A stretch of DNA of 64,000 nt, from the NCBI GenBank assembly GCA_030549495.1, contig JAUIRK010001036.1:220001-284000 (forward strand), in the 5' to 3' direction. Below are positions 54,257 to 64,000 of this stretch, one piece after another. The position numbers and the translations under genes are program-made. Each line of letters begins with the position of its first letter. Positions within the stretch are counted from its first letter, which is position 1. Under the pieces are notes generated by a model, which saw only the letters and a program-made list of their open reading frames with translations, searched no databases and was not told where the DNA came from. The stretch comes from Nectonema munidae. Taxonomy: Eukaryota > Nematomorpha > Nectonematoida > Nectonematidae.

Positions 54257-57200
54257 TAATAAAGGAATTGAATAATAAAGTTTTTATGTATTCTTTGTAA
54301 TGTTTATGTAGCATGCAAATTAAAATGTAATTATGTCCCAAATAGCTGCAAAATAACTATTATATAAGAACTTGCATATTTATTGTTTGCAGCTTTTTTG
54401 CGCAATGTACGGTGCTAATGTGGGAAGAAAAGTTTAACGTCAATTTTCAACAATGCAAAAATCGTGTAAAACTTTTGTAGATAACTACAAATAACGCTCA
54501 AATGTAATTTTTGCCTTTAAAAGCAAAGTTTTGAAAAAAAACGCGAATAAGCAGGATTCATTACATTGTATACTATTTGCGTTATTAGATTAATTCTTTG
54601 GAAAAGTTTGCTTTTTTACAATGAATGCCATAAAATGATGATGCATTATGGAAAGGATTAAAAATGTTTGAATTTTTCACCTGGAAAGAATCAAATTAGA
54701 CAAGTTGAAATTTTTAGATCAATTTAGCCTTTTAAAAACTTTTTAAATGATAAAAAAGAAAAGACTAATTTTCAACTTTAAAAAATGAAAGATGGGGAAA
54801 ATTTTGCAAAAAAATACGCTTTACAGATAATTTCTCGGAGTTACTGAAAATGTTTTTGGAATTGAAGCTCATAAGGGAAATGTAAACTTTACCCTATCTA
54901 ATATTGATTTCTTGTTACACTCTTCCACTTTCTGGTGACAGGGAGGTAAATTATAATATGTCATTTGAGAGTCATGTTTATTTTATGTTTAATTTCTAAA
55001 AATATTCTATACTTATTCATAAATTTAATCATTTATTTTTTGCAAATTTTTGAGTTTAATATTACAAGCAAAATTATTTCTAAAGTTTTTATAATACTTC
55101 GTATATGTTACATTATAATTGATGCTGTTTTTGCATCTAATGCAAAATATTTATTAAAGATTTACCATTTTTGTGTATTTACTTTCTGAACTTCTGATAT
55201 AATCATCTAATTCCCTCTTTACTCTTAACAGTTTAGGTAAATTATAAATAAATATATGTATTTACCTAAAAATAAATCAATATAGAATGATCATTTTTAA
55301 GCTAACAAGCCTATTCAATTAAAATTCATTTTCTGAAGAATAAATACGCAAGTTGTAATGAAATGCTTAATTAAATGATATACTCTTAATGTCAAAAAAA
55401 TAAAAAAAGAAGACATATCGAACATTAAGCAGTTAGAGAATATCAATAATGAATTACTTGCAAAATATGATACAACTTTTGAACAACGCTTCTGGCTTTT
55501 TTTCATGTCTGCATAAAGACTCATCTTCCACACTCTTTCTAGAAAAGATGTGCATGCATTTTGGATACAAAAAACTCTTTTCTATGAAAAAATATATAAA
55601 AAAAATCATTCATACAAATGCGGCGAATGAGAAAACTTCATTTTTACAGACCCCATAACAAACACTCAAAGCCAAAGGGTTGGGGGTCGGTGATCCTAAA
55701 GATTATAAAAATTAAAGGATCAAAAAAATTAAAAAAAAAACAAAATAAATTTCAAAAGATTGTTTCAAGTAATGATACTTATGAGTTTGTTGTTTGAAAA
55801 ATCAAGGATGTGGTGAATTTATACTATTTGAAATACAGGGCATTTATGCATTTTAGGCATAAATTCTTCACCTTATGAAGTGCGCTTCGTGAAAACCAAG
55901 ATTTGAGATTATAACATACTTTGACAGAAATTAACCGAAATAAATTAAATTGTACTTAATTTGGGCAAGAATTGGCCATAAAATTAAAATATAACAAATT
56001 TATTAGAATTCTGCAAATTATATAGAATAATCTTTCTTCTATATTTTTAAACATACCAGTAATCGATTTATATGTCAGAAAACATTAAGCACAATTTCTA
56101 AATTTGTTACCTAAATCCATCCTTTAAAATGATAAAAACGTGAAACAACCCGTCATATTTTTTTATAACTATAACCAATAAAATTATAGCCTCCAATAAA
56201 AACATAATTTATTTTGTAAATACAAAATCATCAAGTACATTTGAATAAAGTTAGTTATTTTTTAAATAAATTGTCGAAGTCAACAAAATTAAAGTCTTAA
56301 TTTTTGAAATTTTATTTTACAAAAATATATTTAGTCATTGGTAGAAATAAACCGTCAAAAATGATGTAAAAATCGTTAGTTGATGCTAAAAATTTAGTTA
56401 AGAGGCTGTCAAATTTCGTGATATTGAAATATTTGTTTTTTTTTATTTTTGATTCAAAATATTTAATTTTATTTTTTAAATAAATTAAATATTCGTGTTC
56501 TAGATTTCTAAAAAATAAACCAAAAAAAATGTTTTTTTATTATTTCAGCAATTATTAGGATCGATCACAACAAATACGAGTTTGAGAATGAATAATGATC
56601 AACAAAATATTATAAAATATTTTTCTCTATTTTTTTATATATAAATTTAAATTTTAGAGAAAAAAAATATTTTTACTCCTAAAAATAGGTCCCCAATATC
56701 TGTGTTTACCTATTTTATGAACATAATTAAATTGTGTATGAATCCCAATATATTTATAAAGCATTCGTTATTCTAGAGTTTAGTATACATTTTGCTGGAA
56801 TTTTTTTACCGTAAAGCTAGACGTGGAAAGTGTACAAAAAGGCAGAATTTAACAGTTATGTACTCAACTTTTGCAAAAATTTATTTATTTTTTTCATTTT
56901 TTAGATTGTCTTAAATAGTTTAAGATATTTAAAGATTTAATTTTAATTAAAAAAAATAAATACACCATTTTTTATACTTTCTCTTAAAATCATGCTCAAG
57001 TTTAATTAAAAAATACTTCCCGCAATTTTTAGCAGGTATTTAAAAATATCTTAATTTTAAACCATATTAACTTAAAAAACTTTTTTTTCTACACCTTTAT
57101 TCTTAATTATTTTAAAAATGGTAAAAAAAAATAAACTTTTAAAATTTAAAACAATTTTTCGCATAAAATATTTAAAATTCACTAAAACAGTTAAAAAATT

Positions 57201-57593
57201 AAATCTTTCAGTCCTAAAAAATTACCTCTTAATTTTTTTTAGGAAAATTATTATAAGTAGATTGTTAGGCATTAGTTAAACATATTTTATAAATAATTTT
57301 ATCAATTTCCTTTTTTGGAAAAAAATATTTAAAAATTTTGGGTAGGAATCCCACCCACCAGGTCGGAAAAGTTGAACTTTATTTGGTAAGGAAAGTATGA
57401 TAGAGTATTTGTACTTTTTTTATAAGATCAAAACTTAATTAATTTTATACAAAGTTTGCTTAAATAACTCCATCTACTTATTTTAAAGTATAAAATTATA
57501 AAAAGGTAATACAAAATGCTTTATTTTTATGTAATAAAAAGTATTTTTGATAGTAAAAAAATTTTTTCACAAAAAGTAAGTTTAAAAATTTCT
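54257..57593. other. AT-rich intron stretch, nothing recognised
   Basis: More than 3 kb of A/T-rich sequence. A short plus-strand frame at about 55430-55520 (LLAKYDTTFEQRFWLFF) is slightly coding-like but unassigned. A GGAATCCCACCCACCAGGT word at 57345 repeats beyond the piggyBac transposase (see that entry). Confidence 0.4.
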
Positions 57594-57690
57594 TTATTCA
57601 TGATATTTTTCCCAGCAATTTCGATTTTTATTGAGACAGAGATAAACGTCACAATCTAAGCACTTAATAAATCCTTTATGATCATTTTTT
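57594..57690 (-). pseudogene. piggyBac transposase C-terminal cysteine-rich finger
   Basis: HKGFIKCLDCDVYLCLNKNR then NCWEKYHE and a stop. This is the C-terminal C..C...LC....CF..YH module of piggyBac transposases, which binds the terminal repeats. It is separated from the rest of the transposase (58214-59362) by the hAT fragment. Confidence 0.65.
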
Positions 57691-57699
57691 TCTTTTTCA

Positions 57700-58200
57700 T
57701 AAGATTGTTTATTTCCGAAGTTAAATAGCCGTTCTAATGACATTTGGATCACCAGACCTTTTTCAGTTAGTGAAAGTAGCATTGATGACTTTGATGTTGC
57801 TGTCAAAGTGGAGTTTCTTCAAATAAGAGAAGACAGTCAATTAAAACTCGATTTTTTCGAGCAAGCACTTCCATCATTCTGGGCCAAATTAAAAACCGTT
57901 TATCCTATTCTTTCCAAACGTGCTATGATTTTTTTGATACAGTCACCTTCAACTTATCGTTGCGAGACTGGATTTTGTGTAATGATGTCTTTAAAAACAA
58001 GTGCACGTAATAATATTGCAATTGATTCAGACACGAGATGCTGTCTGTCGAACATTTCACCATGTTTTGAAGAACTTTTGTCTGACAAACAATACCAGCC
58101 TTCGAATTCATTTATACTTAATTTGTTAGATTATATTAATTTGAATAAATTTTTTCAATTAAACTTTCTTTTAACAAGTGTTTGTATTATAAAAAATAAC
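57700..58200 (+). pseudogene. hAT transposase C-terminus (ZBED5/FAM200-like) within piggyBac
   Basis: The frame reads WITRPFSVS, then VEFLQIREDSQLKLDFFEQ, LPSFWAKLKTVYPILSKRAM, YRCETGFCVMMSLKTSARNN and CCLSNISPCFEELLSDKQYQ. This matches the C-terminus of BED-type hAT transposases (W..PF, EL..L..D..L...F......FW......YP.L...A...L..F.TTY.CE..FS....IK...RN.L). It is open over about 145 codons. It is plus-strand, opposite to the surrounding piggyBac, so it arrived by a separate insertion. Confidence 0.7.
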
Positions 58201-58213
58201 ATGCAAATTTTCT

Positions 58214-59362
58214 TTAACGATCTAGAAGGTCAATTCCTCGCATAAATTTGTTATAACGTTGAACCATTGCAGGTACTTGAATATTGACTTTACCTGGTTT
58301 TCCCTTCTGCCTACGCTTCACAGAAACCGTGTTTGTTTCAGCTCCTGAGTCAATAGTTGATAACATCATGACAATTTTTGTATCTAGCCATTTTACCAAG
58401 GACATCCCATTATAGAATCTTGCTTCGATTTCACCCTTTTTAAATTCTTTATCCAACTTTAGATCTTTTGGGAATCCTTTTCTGGTTGCACTAGATTTTC
58501 TACCAACATAGATGTCAAATTCAAATAAATAACCACTTCTTGCATCATTTCTGCACCAATGCTTGAAACCTCTTTGAATAGGTTTATCTTTCATGTATTG
58601 TTTCATCAAACTCTGCCCTTTGAATTTAACCATTCGTTCATCAATAGCTTGCTCAAAAGTTGGTTCCATCGCATTTTGAAAAGCAGCATTGAAATGATCT
58701 ATTAGAGGTCTTATTTTCCATGCTCTGTCATAAGAAGGATTTTGCAGACTGGCAAGCGCTTTGTTGCAAAGCTCTTCTGATTGCATACATTCTATCTCTA
58801 GTCATCGTTTCAGCAATTGGTTGTACTCTCAAATCAGGAACATTAGAAAAATAATCGCGTAGTTCTGGCAAAACATGATAAGACATCATTATATTTATGC
58901 CAATGAATGCTTTCATTTCTTCTTTATCAACTTCAAAAGGAATTCCTTTCTGAAACATGTATAATTTGCTTTGAGGAATTAATATCTTATCAATCAATTC
59001 AAGTTTGCACACATCATGAAAGAATTCAAAAGGGTTTGGGATATCTTCATATTCAAGTTTAACTTTACCCCATTCTCTATTTTGCTGCGATCCGCCAGAG
59101 TGTAAAATTGTAGAAAAGTTCCTTGTCCACTTTCTGTTTTCAATTGTCAATTCAGGAGTCGGTTGTGTATCAACTTCAACAAGAGGATCCAAAATTTGAA
59201 TAGTCTTGGGATTCTCACTAGACTGAGGAATTGATTCTTCTAGAAAGTTTACATCCTCTCATCCAAGTCAAAAAGACCCTCTTCATCACTGTCTGCAAAG
59301 TCTAAAATTTGAAGCAATTTATCGTTGGACAATTGGTATTCTCTTTGGCGTGTGCGAGGCAT
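58214..59362 (-). pseudogene. piggyBac transposase, N-terminal and core parts
   Basis: MPRTRQREYQLSNDKLLQIL opens the protein near 59362; a frame change follows near 59258. The next piece has WTRNFSTILHSGG, PNPFEFFHDV, MKAFIGINIMMSYHVLPELR and MTRDRMYAIRR. Another frame change near 58750 leads to WKIRPLIDHFN, FEQAIDERMVKFKGQS, MKQYMKDKPIQRGFKHWCRN and YLFEFDIYVGRK. The text then jumps to RKGFPKDLKLDKEFKKGE, VKWLDTKIVMMLSTI and RGIDLLDR. The normal segment with the second catalytic Asp (YFDNFF) is deleted. Non-functional. Confidence 0.75.
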
Positions 59363-60825
59363 GTTTTAAAAATTAATTAAAGACTCTGTAAGAAAAAAAT
59401 AAGAATGAATGAATGAAGTTGTGACATTAGAAAAAAGAAAAGAAAAGAAAAGAGACAGCTGCATTATTCATTATATCTCACCAAAGAAAAGATGAGCAAT
59501 GAAAACATATGGAAAACATGTACATGTATAATTACACACATAAAGCACATAGTGCACAACATGCTGTGATGGAATCATGAATCGAAAGCAAAAATTTATG
59601 TTAGAGAAACTTGAAAAATACTCAATTATGTTTTGCATTATACCTAAGCTAGGCGATCTATGACTCCTTTTGAGTGGAATCCCACCCAAAAATCAAATGA
59701 ATATAACTACAAGGCAAAACTGTTTTTGCTCAGAATATTTATATTGTTAGCAAGATGGAACTTAAAAATATATGGAGAAATTAAGTTCAAATATTTTTTA
59801 AAGATTTTTTTAAAAAAAAAAAGAATTTGAAAATGTATTTTTAAAAAATGATTTCTCTGTTTATAAGAGGTGAATAATTTAAAAAAACACATAAACGGGA
59901 TAAAAATAATCAAAAAAATCATCATTATTTATATTTTCATAAAAAACTTATAAGTTTATAAAAATACTTTCTAGCTACTTCACGAGAAAGATTTTTGTAA
60001 TAAAAACTTAATGCATGGAATTCCACCCAACAGGTGTGAAAGAAATCATTCGATTAATTTTAAATAAAGTGTATTTTTAGAATCAACATATCAAATTCTA
60101 TCAGAATACGTTTTAAATTATTATATTTATCAATTTTTATATTTTAAAGTTTATTTTCATATTAGAAGGCTAAAATTGATCATTCCTTTTTTACATATTA
60201 TATATTTTTAGAATGCCGTTATCATGATATTAAATAATTTTAGCTGTTACTTAATGAACATAGCATAAATTAAAAAATATTCTGTTACAATTTATATCTT
60301 TATCAAAAATGACTTTAAAAATCTTCTAGACACGAAATTTGGTGAAACATCTTTGTGGATAAATAGTCCTATACAATTTAAACAATTTTCGATAAAACAA
60401 ATTTAAAAAATAAATTGGAATGGTGATTTTGAAGAATAACTAGCTCTGTGCACTTTTAGAATTAACTTGTTTATTTTAAAGCATGTAGGTTCGAATTGAC
60501 TGAAATACAGAATATATAAAATAAAAAAATTCTGTTCAGATTTTGATTAGATATTTGTTAAATGAAAGCTTTTTTGTTTTGTTTAGTTGGGTCAATATAT
60601 TACAAGATATTTATGTGGAGTATATTGCCATATGTTAGTATAGTCGGGCCTAAGTTATCCGTATTTCCAAGCTTAGTGAACCACTGCTTCTAATTATGGA
60701 TGTGTTAGTAAGCCTGAAAAAGTATTAGATAAAGGAAATTAAAACAAACTACATTTTAAGACTAAGAACTATTAAAAGTGAAACTTTAAGAGTAAACTTC
60801 AACGAGAAGCATTTTACGTTTGTTC
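59363..60825. other. AT-rich intron stretch; piggyBac flank
   Basis: Presumed 5' flank of the piggyBac element. An AGAAA microsatellite of about five units is at 59432-59455. The GGAATCCCACCCA word is at 59676 and GGAATTCCACCCAACAGGT at 60017, the latter just after a TTAA. No exon was recognised. Confidence 0.4.
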
Positions 60826-61150
60826 AAAATCCAGGTTTGTACTCGATCATCATCACTAACCAAACATCTGTGAAAGACCGTCTTCGGCTATTAAATCCTC
60901 ATCAGGTCCACTTTATGTGTCTAAATTCGCGATAATTTTGAGGTTGTTTCGGCGAGATTGGAAATGTTGTCTAGTGAGTGTTATGCATGAGCAACAGCCA
61001 ACTGATAATACTTAGTTTTGAGGTTCATTTTTAATTGAGAAAGTGGGTTTTGAAACAAAAAGTGAAACTTGTGAGGATTCAATAGCAGAAACCGGTCTTT
61101 CAAAGAGAGTTTGTTTCGTGATCATGATCGAATACAATGAAACTTCAGAT
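60826..61150. repeat. Diverged inverted repeat (foldback MITE-like)
   Basis: The left arm (about 60832-60908) has GGTTTGTACTCGATCATCAT, CAAACATCTGTGAAAGACCG and GCTATTAAATCCTCATCAG. The right arm (about 61066-61145) reversed reads GTATTCGATCATGATCACG, CAAACTCTCTTTGAAAGACC and GCTATTGAATCCTCACAAG. Arms are about 78 bp at roughly 75-80 percent identity with a 157-bp spacer. The GC content is higher than its surroundings. No target duplication was identified. Confidence 0.5.
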
Positions 61151-63366
61151 TTCGAATTAGTACATATCTTATCTTGTAAGCATAATTAGAAAAAGTATAC
61201 ATTTTTTAATCTAAAAAAGGCTGAATCAATGAAGCTAAATCAAAAAATATATACGATATAAACAAAAGCATTCAGTCCAGTTCTTTGCGTATGCCCACGT
61301 GTACGTGTTTTTCAAAAGGGACTTGGAATTGTTGAGAATCACTGAATTGTCTTTTATTTTTAGAAGAGAAATTGTGTATTCATAAGAAATATTCACTTTA
61401 GCCTCAGAGCCAACGGATAGAATCTATTCAAAAAATAAACAACCAATTAAATTTGAAGTGAATTGGCTATTTAAAATAGCCTTGTTACTATTTTGGGTTA
61501 TATGGGTAAACAATCGAATGATGATAATGATCGAAAAATAATGCCTTTTAAAAGTCCTAAAATATATCATTTTGTGAAAAAATAAAGTCAATTTTTCAGA
61601 TAAGTCAATAAAGTCCATTTTAAACATTTTTTTACAAAACAAACTCAAAATACGCTAATACTGATTTAAACTTTGATATCTAAAATTGGATAAAACTTTA
61701 GAGAAATTCAAACACTTTTCTCAATAAGTGTATTTTTTATCTTTGAAACATTAAGATAAAAAATATGAATGTAATTTGTCTTTTCACTCTATTTGCAAAC
61801 AGTAATTGAATATTTGCAGCATAACTAACTTATACGTAAATAGTAGTGAATGTCTTAGTGTGGGAAAATTTTTTTTAATTTGCTGAAACAATTTTAATGG
61901 AAAATTTTATTTTTATCCAACAGAACTCAATCATTTATTACTATTTGCAAATTCTTCACTAAAAGTTCCAAAATTTAGTATTTCTTACATTAGACCTGGC
62001 ATGTTCAACTTCCAGCTCGTGATATATTAAGTTCCAGGACTCGGTGCTTCTTAGATTCTAATGAAGGTCTACACGTGCACTTTTTAAGGTATCATACGTT
62101 TAATGTATATGTCAGTGTAAAAATCACCAATATCTTATGCAAAACCTTGAAAAATCCGATATTATCGCTGAATTTTTCAAAAATTAAACACGAATTTTTC
62201 ATCTAAAGAAATAAAAAAATGACTAAACTTGAACGAAATGGAAAAAATTTATTGTAAACAGATAAATCATTGGGGTAGTTTTTTTTGAATTTTTTAAATC
62301 AAAGCTTATGAATCCTCAATAATCCAAAAATTTCATGACTGCAAAATCACTATGACCAGTTCCAATCTAAAGGTAATTTGGGTGGTTTAATTAAGAAAGC
62401 ACAATTGAGCTGTTTGTGTCAAACTATCAGCAGGAAGGTTCATTGCTGAGTCCAACCCAATATATTGTGGAATCACACGCCTCAATTCAACTAAAATTCC
62501 GTGTGATTTGTGCAAACTGCACAGATATAATTTAGTTAGAAGATAAAAAATGGTATATAATCAAGTACATCGTCCTAATAAACGACACTCAAATTCCGTT
62601 TACACAAAGTTTGTAAGTTTTCAGCCAAAACATTTACGGAAGTTAGCATGCTTTTTTGAATTGTATGCTTAAACCAGACTAATTTCATTTTTTGGAACAC
62701 TGATTTCATACTGCTCTTCAAAGGGTTAAATCAAAAAAAGCATGTTCATATTTCTTGAGTGCAACAGCAACACAGATCGTCTTTCAAATGAACTGCTATA
62801 AAATTCCAGTGAGTCTTACTTTCACCATGATAGTAAAAAGATAGCATTGTCAAGCCTTCGAGAAAATTAAAATTACACCCTGAATCTAAAGTATTTATTA
62901 TGCCTTAGCAATTGTAAGTGGCGCAATCATCTGTTAATGCCAGTTCCTCTGAAGAATTAATGGATACAAAATTAAAATATACAACTAAATCTTTCATTAT
63001 GATATACTATTACAGGTATAATTTTTACTAATAACGATATAGTCTTAACGGACGTAACAAACCTTCATAGGCATCAAAACGTAGGCAATGATAGGATGTA
63101 TTTAAATGTAGGATTTTCTTCTGCGAAATTTATAATTGTAGGCCATTTTAGTTCTATTTGGTCTTTTTTAATTATATTTCGTCTTTCTAACTTTATATGT
63201 TTTTAATTTTTAATTTTTATTTTGAAATGCTATTTTGTAATTTTACAAAATTATTTTGTCTTTTTATAATTATAAAATTCTATTTATCATTTACAATATT
63301 AATATTTTAACATGTTTCAAGTAGTAATATTTTTAATATACATTAAACAAAATTTCAAAAACTTAC
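61151..63366. other. AT-rich intron stretch, no exon found
   Basis: The second half of the ADAMTS spacer should be encoded somewhere between here and 46727. I found no convincing exon. A GC-richer patch at 61985-62060 gives a short minus-strand frame between AG and GT sites without resemblance to the spacer. A hairpin-like GGAATCACACG...CGTGTGATTT lies at 62470-62507. Confidence 0.35.
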
Positions 63367-63539
63367 TGAAAGAGTTATGGGTGAAGAAAGGATAGAAGAG
63401 GAAGATTGAATACTCTCAATAAGAAAATTTGCTCCGGAATAAGTAAAGGAAGTTTTGCCAAATTTGATATTTTTTGTGGAAACCGTGATAAGAAAGTGGC
63501 CATTTAGAAAGTGTTTACCAGATGTTGCATTACTCAACA
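63367..63539 (-). CDS. ADAMTS-family gene, spacer-domain exon
   Basis: Between a TTAAAATAG acceptor and a GTAAGT donor. It encodes LSNATSGKHFLNGHFLITVS, then KNIKFGKTSFTYSGAN and LIESIQSSSSILSSPITLS. This matches the ADAMTS spacer-1 signature YLAL.N..G.Y.LNG.......I...G..F.YSG....E.I.A..P...P...QV. The exon starts with two bases of a split codon and ends in phase 0. The spacer binds matrix and substrate. Upstream exons (Cys-rich, first TSP1, protease) are beyond 64000. The downstream continuation of the spacer is not identified. Confidence 0.65.
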
Positions 63540-64000
63540 CTATTTTAATTTAAAAATGAAAAGTTATACAATGTTATAGGCATTATTAGTATTACAGATG
63601 GCATAGAGCTTGAAAATGATGTTGATGATATGGATTAGAGTCCTGGAATAAGAGAAATTCTTTACCTGCATCTGAACTATACCCTAAAAACAGGGGCGCA
63701 CATCCTCAAATTGATTAGGGGCGAAATTTTTTTTGTTGCAATTTTCAAAATTAGTGGTCTGAAAATAGCACGGGAGACCAAATATTCAAGCAATCCTTTA
63801 AAATAGAGTGTATTCAGCGCATACCTAAAGTCCTAAATTTATAAGACAATTTTATATTTTTTTTCAAAATTGGTGAATTTAAATACTATACTTCTAGCGA
63901 AAATATTTTAATTAAGTTTGCAAATCGAATATACACTAGTTTAAAAAAATCCAAAATTGTTAGAGGGTGGAATATTTTCATTTGAAAAATTATGTAGTCT
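63540..64000. other. Intron; one hAT-like end
   Basis: CAGGGGCGCACATCC at about 63691 resembles the CAGGGGCG ends of hAT elements, as at 1608. No partner end is in the window. No further exon of the ADAMTS-family gene is recognisable. Confidence 0.35.

Larger units (their letters stand above)
57594..59362 (-). mobile_element. piggyBac transposon, decayed and interrupted
   Basis: The transposase N-terminus begins with ATG near 59362; the C-terminal Cys-rich finger ends at 57594. A foreign plus-strand hAT C-terminus lies between about 57700 and 58200. A word GGAATYCCACCCA(A/C)CAGGT lies outside the 3' end (57345) and twice outside the 5' end (59676, partial; 60017), always in the same orientation. 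It may mark subterminal repeats. The TTAA-bordered tips were not located. Confidence 0.7.
23962..63539 (-). other. ADAMTS/ADAMTS-like gene, C-terminal half (locus span)
   Basis: Six exons on the minus strand encode, in order, part of an ADAMTS spacer domain and five TSP1 repeats, then a basic tail. ADAMTS enzymes and ADAMTS-like proteins are secreted and bind extracellular matrix through the spacer and TSP1 repeats. The protease, disintegrin-like and Cys-rich exons are outside the window, so a protease cannot be told from a catalytically empty ADAMTS-like protein. The gene occupies almost 40 kb here. At least one exon (second half of the spacer) is missing from my annotation, between 46727 and 63366. 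Introns of 0.8 to 16.6 kb carry most of the transposons of the window. Confidence 0.7.

Noticed and set aside
60425-60495. tRNA-like A/B boxes (TAGCTCTGTGC and GGTTCGAATTG)
   Set aside because: No cloverleaf can be drawn and the spacing of the boxes is unsuitable.
61985-62060. Candidate missing spacer exon of the ADAMTS-family gene
   Set aside because: AG and GT sites are present but the 21-residue reading has no spacer-like motif.

Overview
The window looks like nuclear DNA from an AT-rich invertebrate animal. GT-AG introns, AATAAA poly(A) signals, an ADAMTS-family gene split into single-domain exons, two CR1/Jockey-group LINEs and a very dense load of cut-and-paste transposons all point that way. 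A crustacean-like arthropod or a cnidarian would fit; the sequence alone does not decide. There is no sign of a prokaryote, organelle or virus.

Host genes. (1) The main gene lies on the minus strand from about 63.5 kb down to 24.0 kb. It is the C-terminal half of an ADAMTS or ADAMTS-like extracellular matrix gene. One spacer-domain exon (63367-63539) and five thrombospondin type-1 (TSP1) exons (46438-46726, 45446-45616, 31950-32153, 26566-26748, 23962-24459) are recognisable. Every TSP1 junction is phase 0 at the same place, Ser-Lys before the first Cys. Catalytic exons, if any, lie upstream of the window. (2) On the plus strand at 13.77-14.02 kb are the first two exons of a small membrane or secreted protein. 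(3) On the plus strand at 18.5-19.9 kb are the last three exons of an unrecognised gene, one of them split by a 653-bp hAT element with a perfect 8-bp target duplication. (4) An orphan terminal-exon-like ORF sits at 13069-13263.

Mobile DNA, left to right. 1.6-4.7 kb: a TTF-type hAT broken by a BED-finger hAT. 7.2 and 10.7 kb: two copies of an unknown 0.4-kb repeat. 13.6 kb: a TTAA-flanked MITE just upstream of a start codon. 14.6-15.1 kb: a foldback element. 22-23.5 kb: a Tc1-like transposon with long terminal repeats. 25.2-26.1 kb: a truncated LINE. 27-31 kb: hAT pieces, a hAT MITE and a MULE piece. 31.5-33.5 kb: three TTAA MITEs, two inside the arms of a 0.66-kb palindrome. 34.1-34.7 kb: a MITE beside a second Tc1 copy. 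35.4-40.3 kb: a hAT interrupted by a 3.9-kb piggyBac-type element that carries two opposed ~150-bp satellite arrays. 40.9-45.0 kb: a decayed LINE. 47.6-52.9 kb: a minisatellite split by a nearly intact 4.3-kb LINE. 53-54.3 kb: a GTF2IRD2-type hAT. 57.6-59.4 kb: a piggyBac transposase with a hAT C-terminus inside it.

Most of these elements lie in introns of the ADAMTS-family gene, so the picture is a slowly growing gene with 5-17 kb introns acting as a transposon sink. The most unusual items are the piggyBac-type satellite carrier, the MITE-bearing palindrome, and the exon-splitting hAT element. All reading was by eye; similarity calls rest on remembered family motifs, not on searches.
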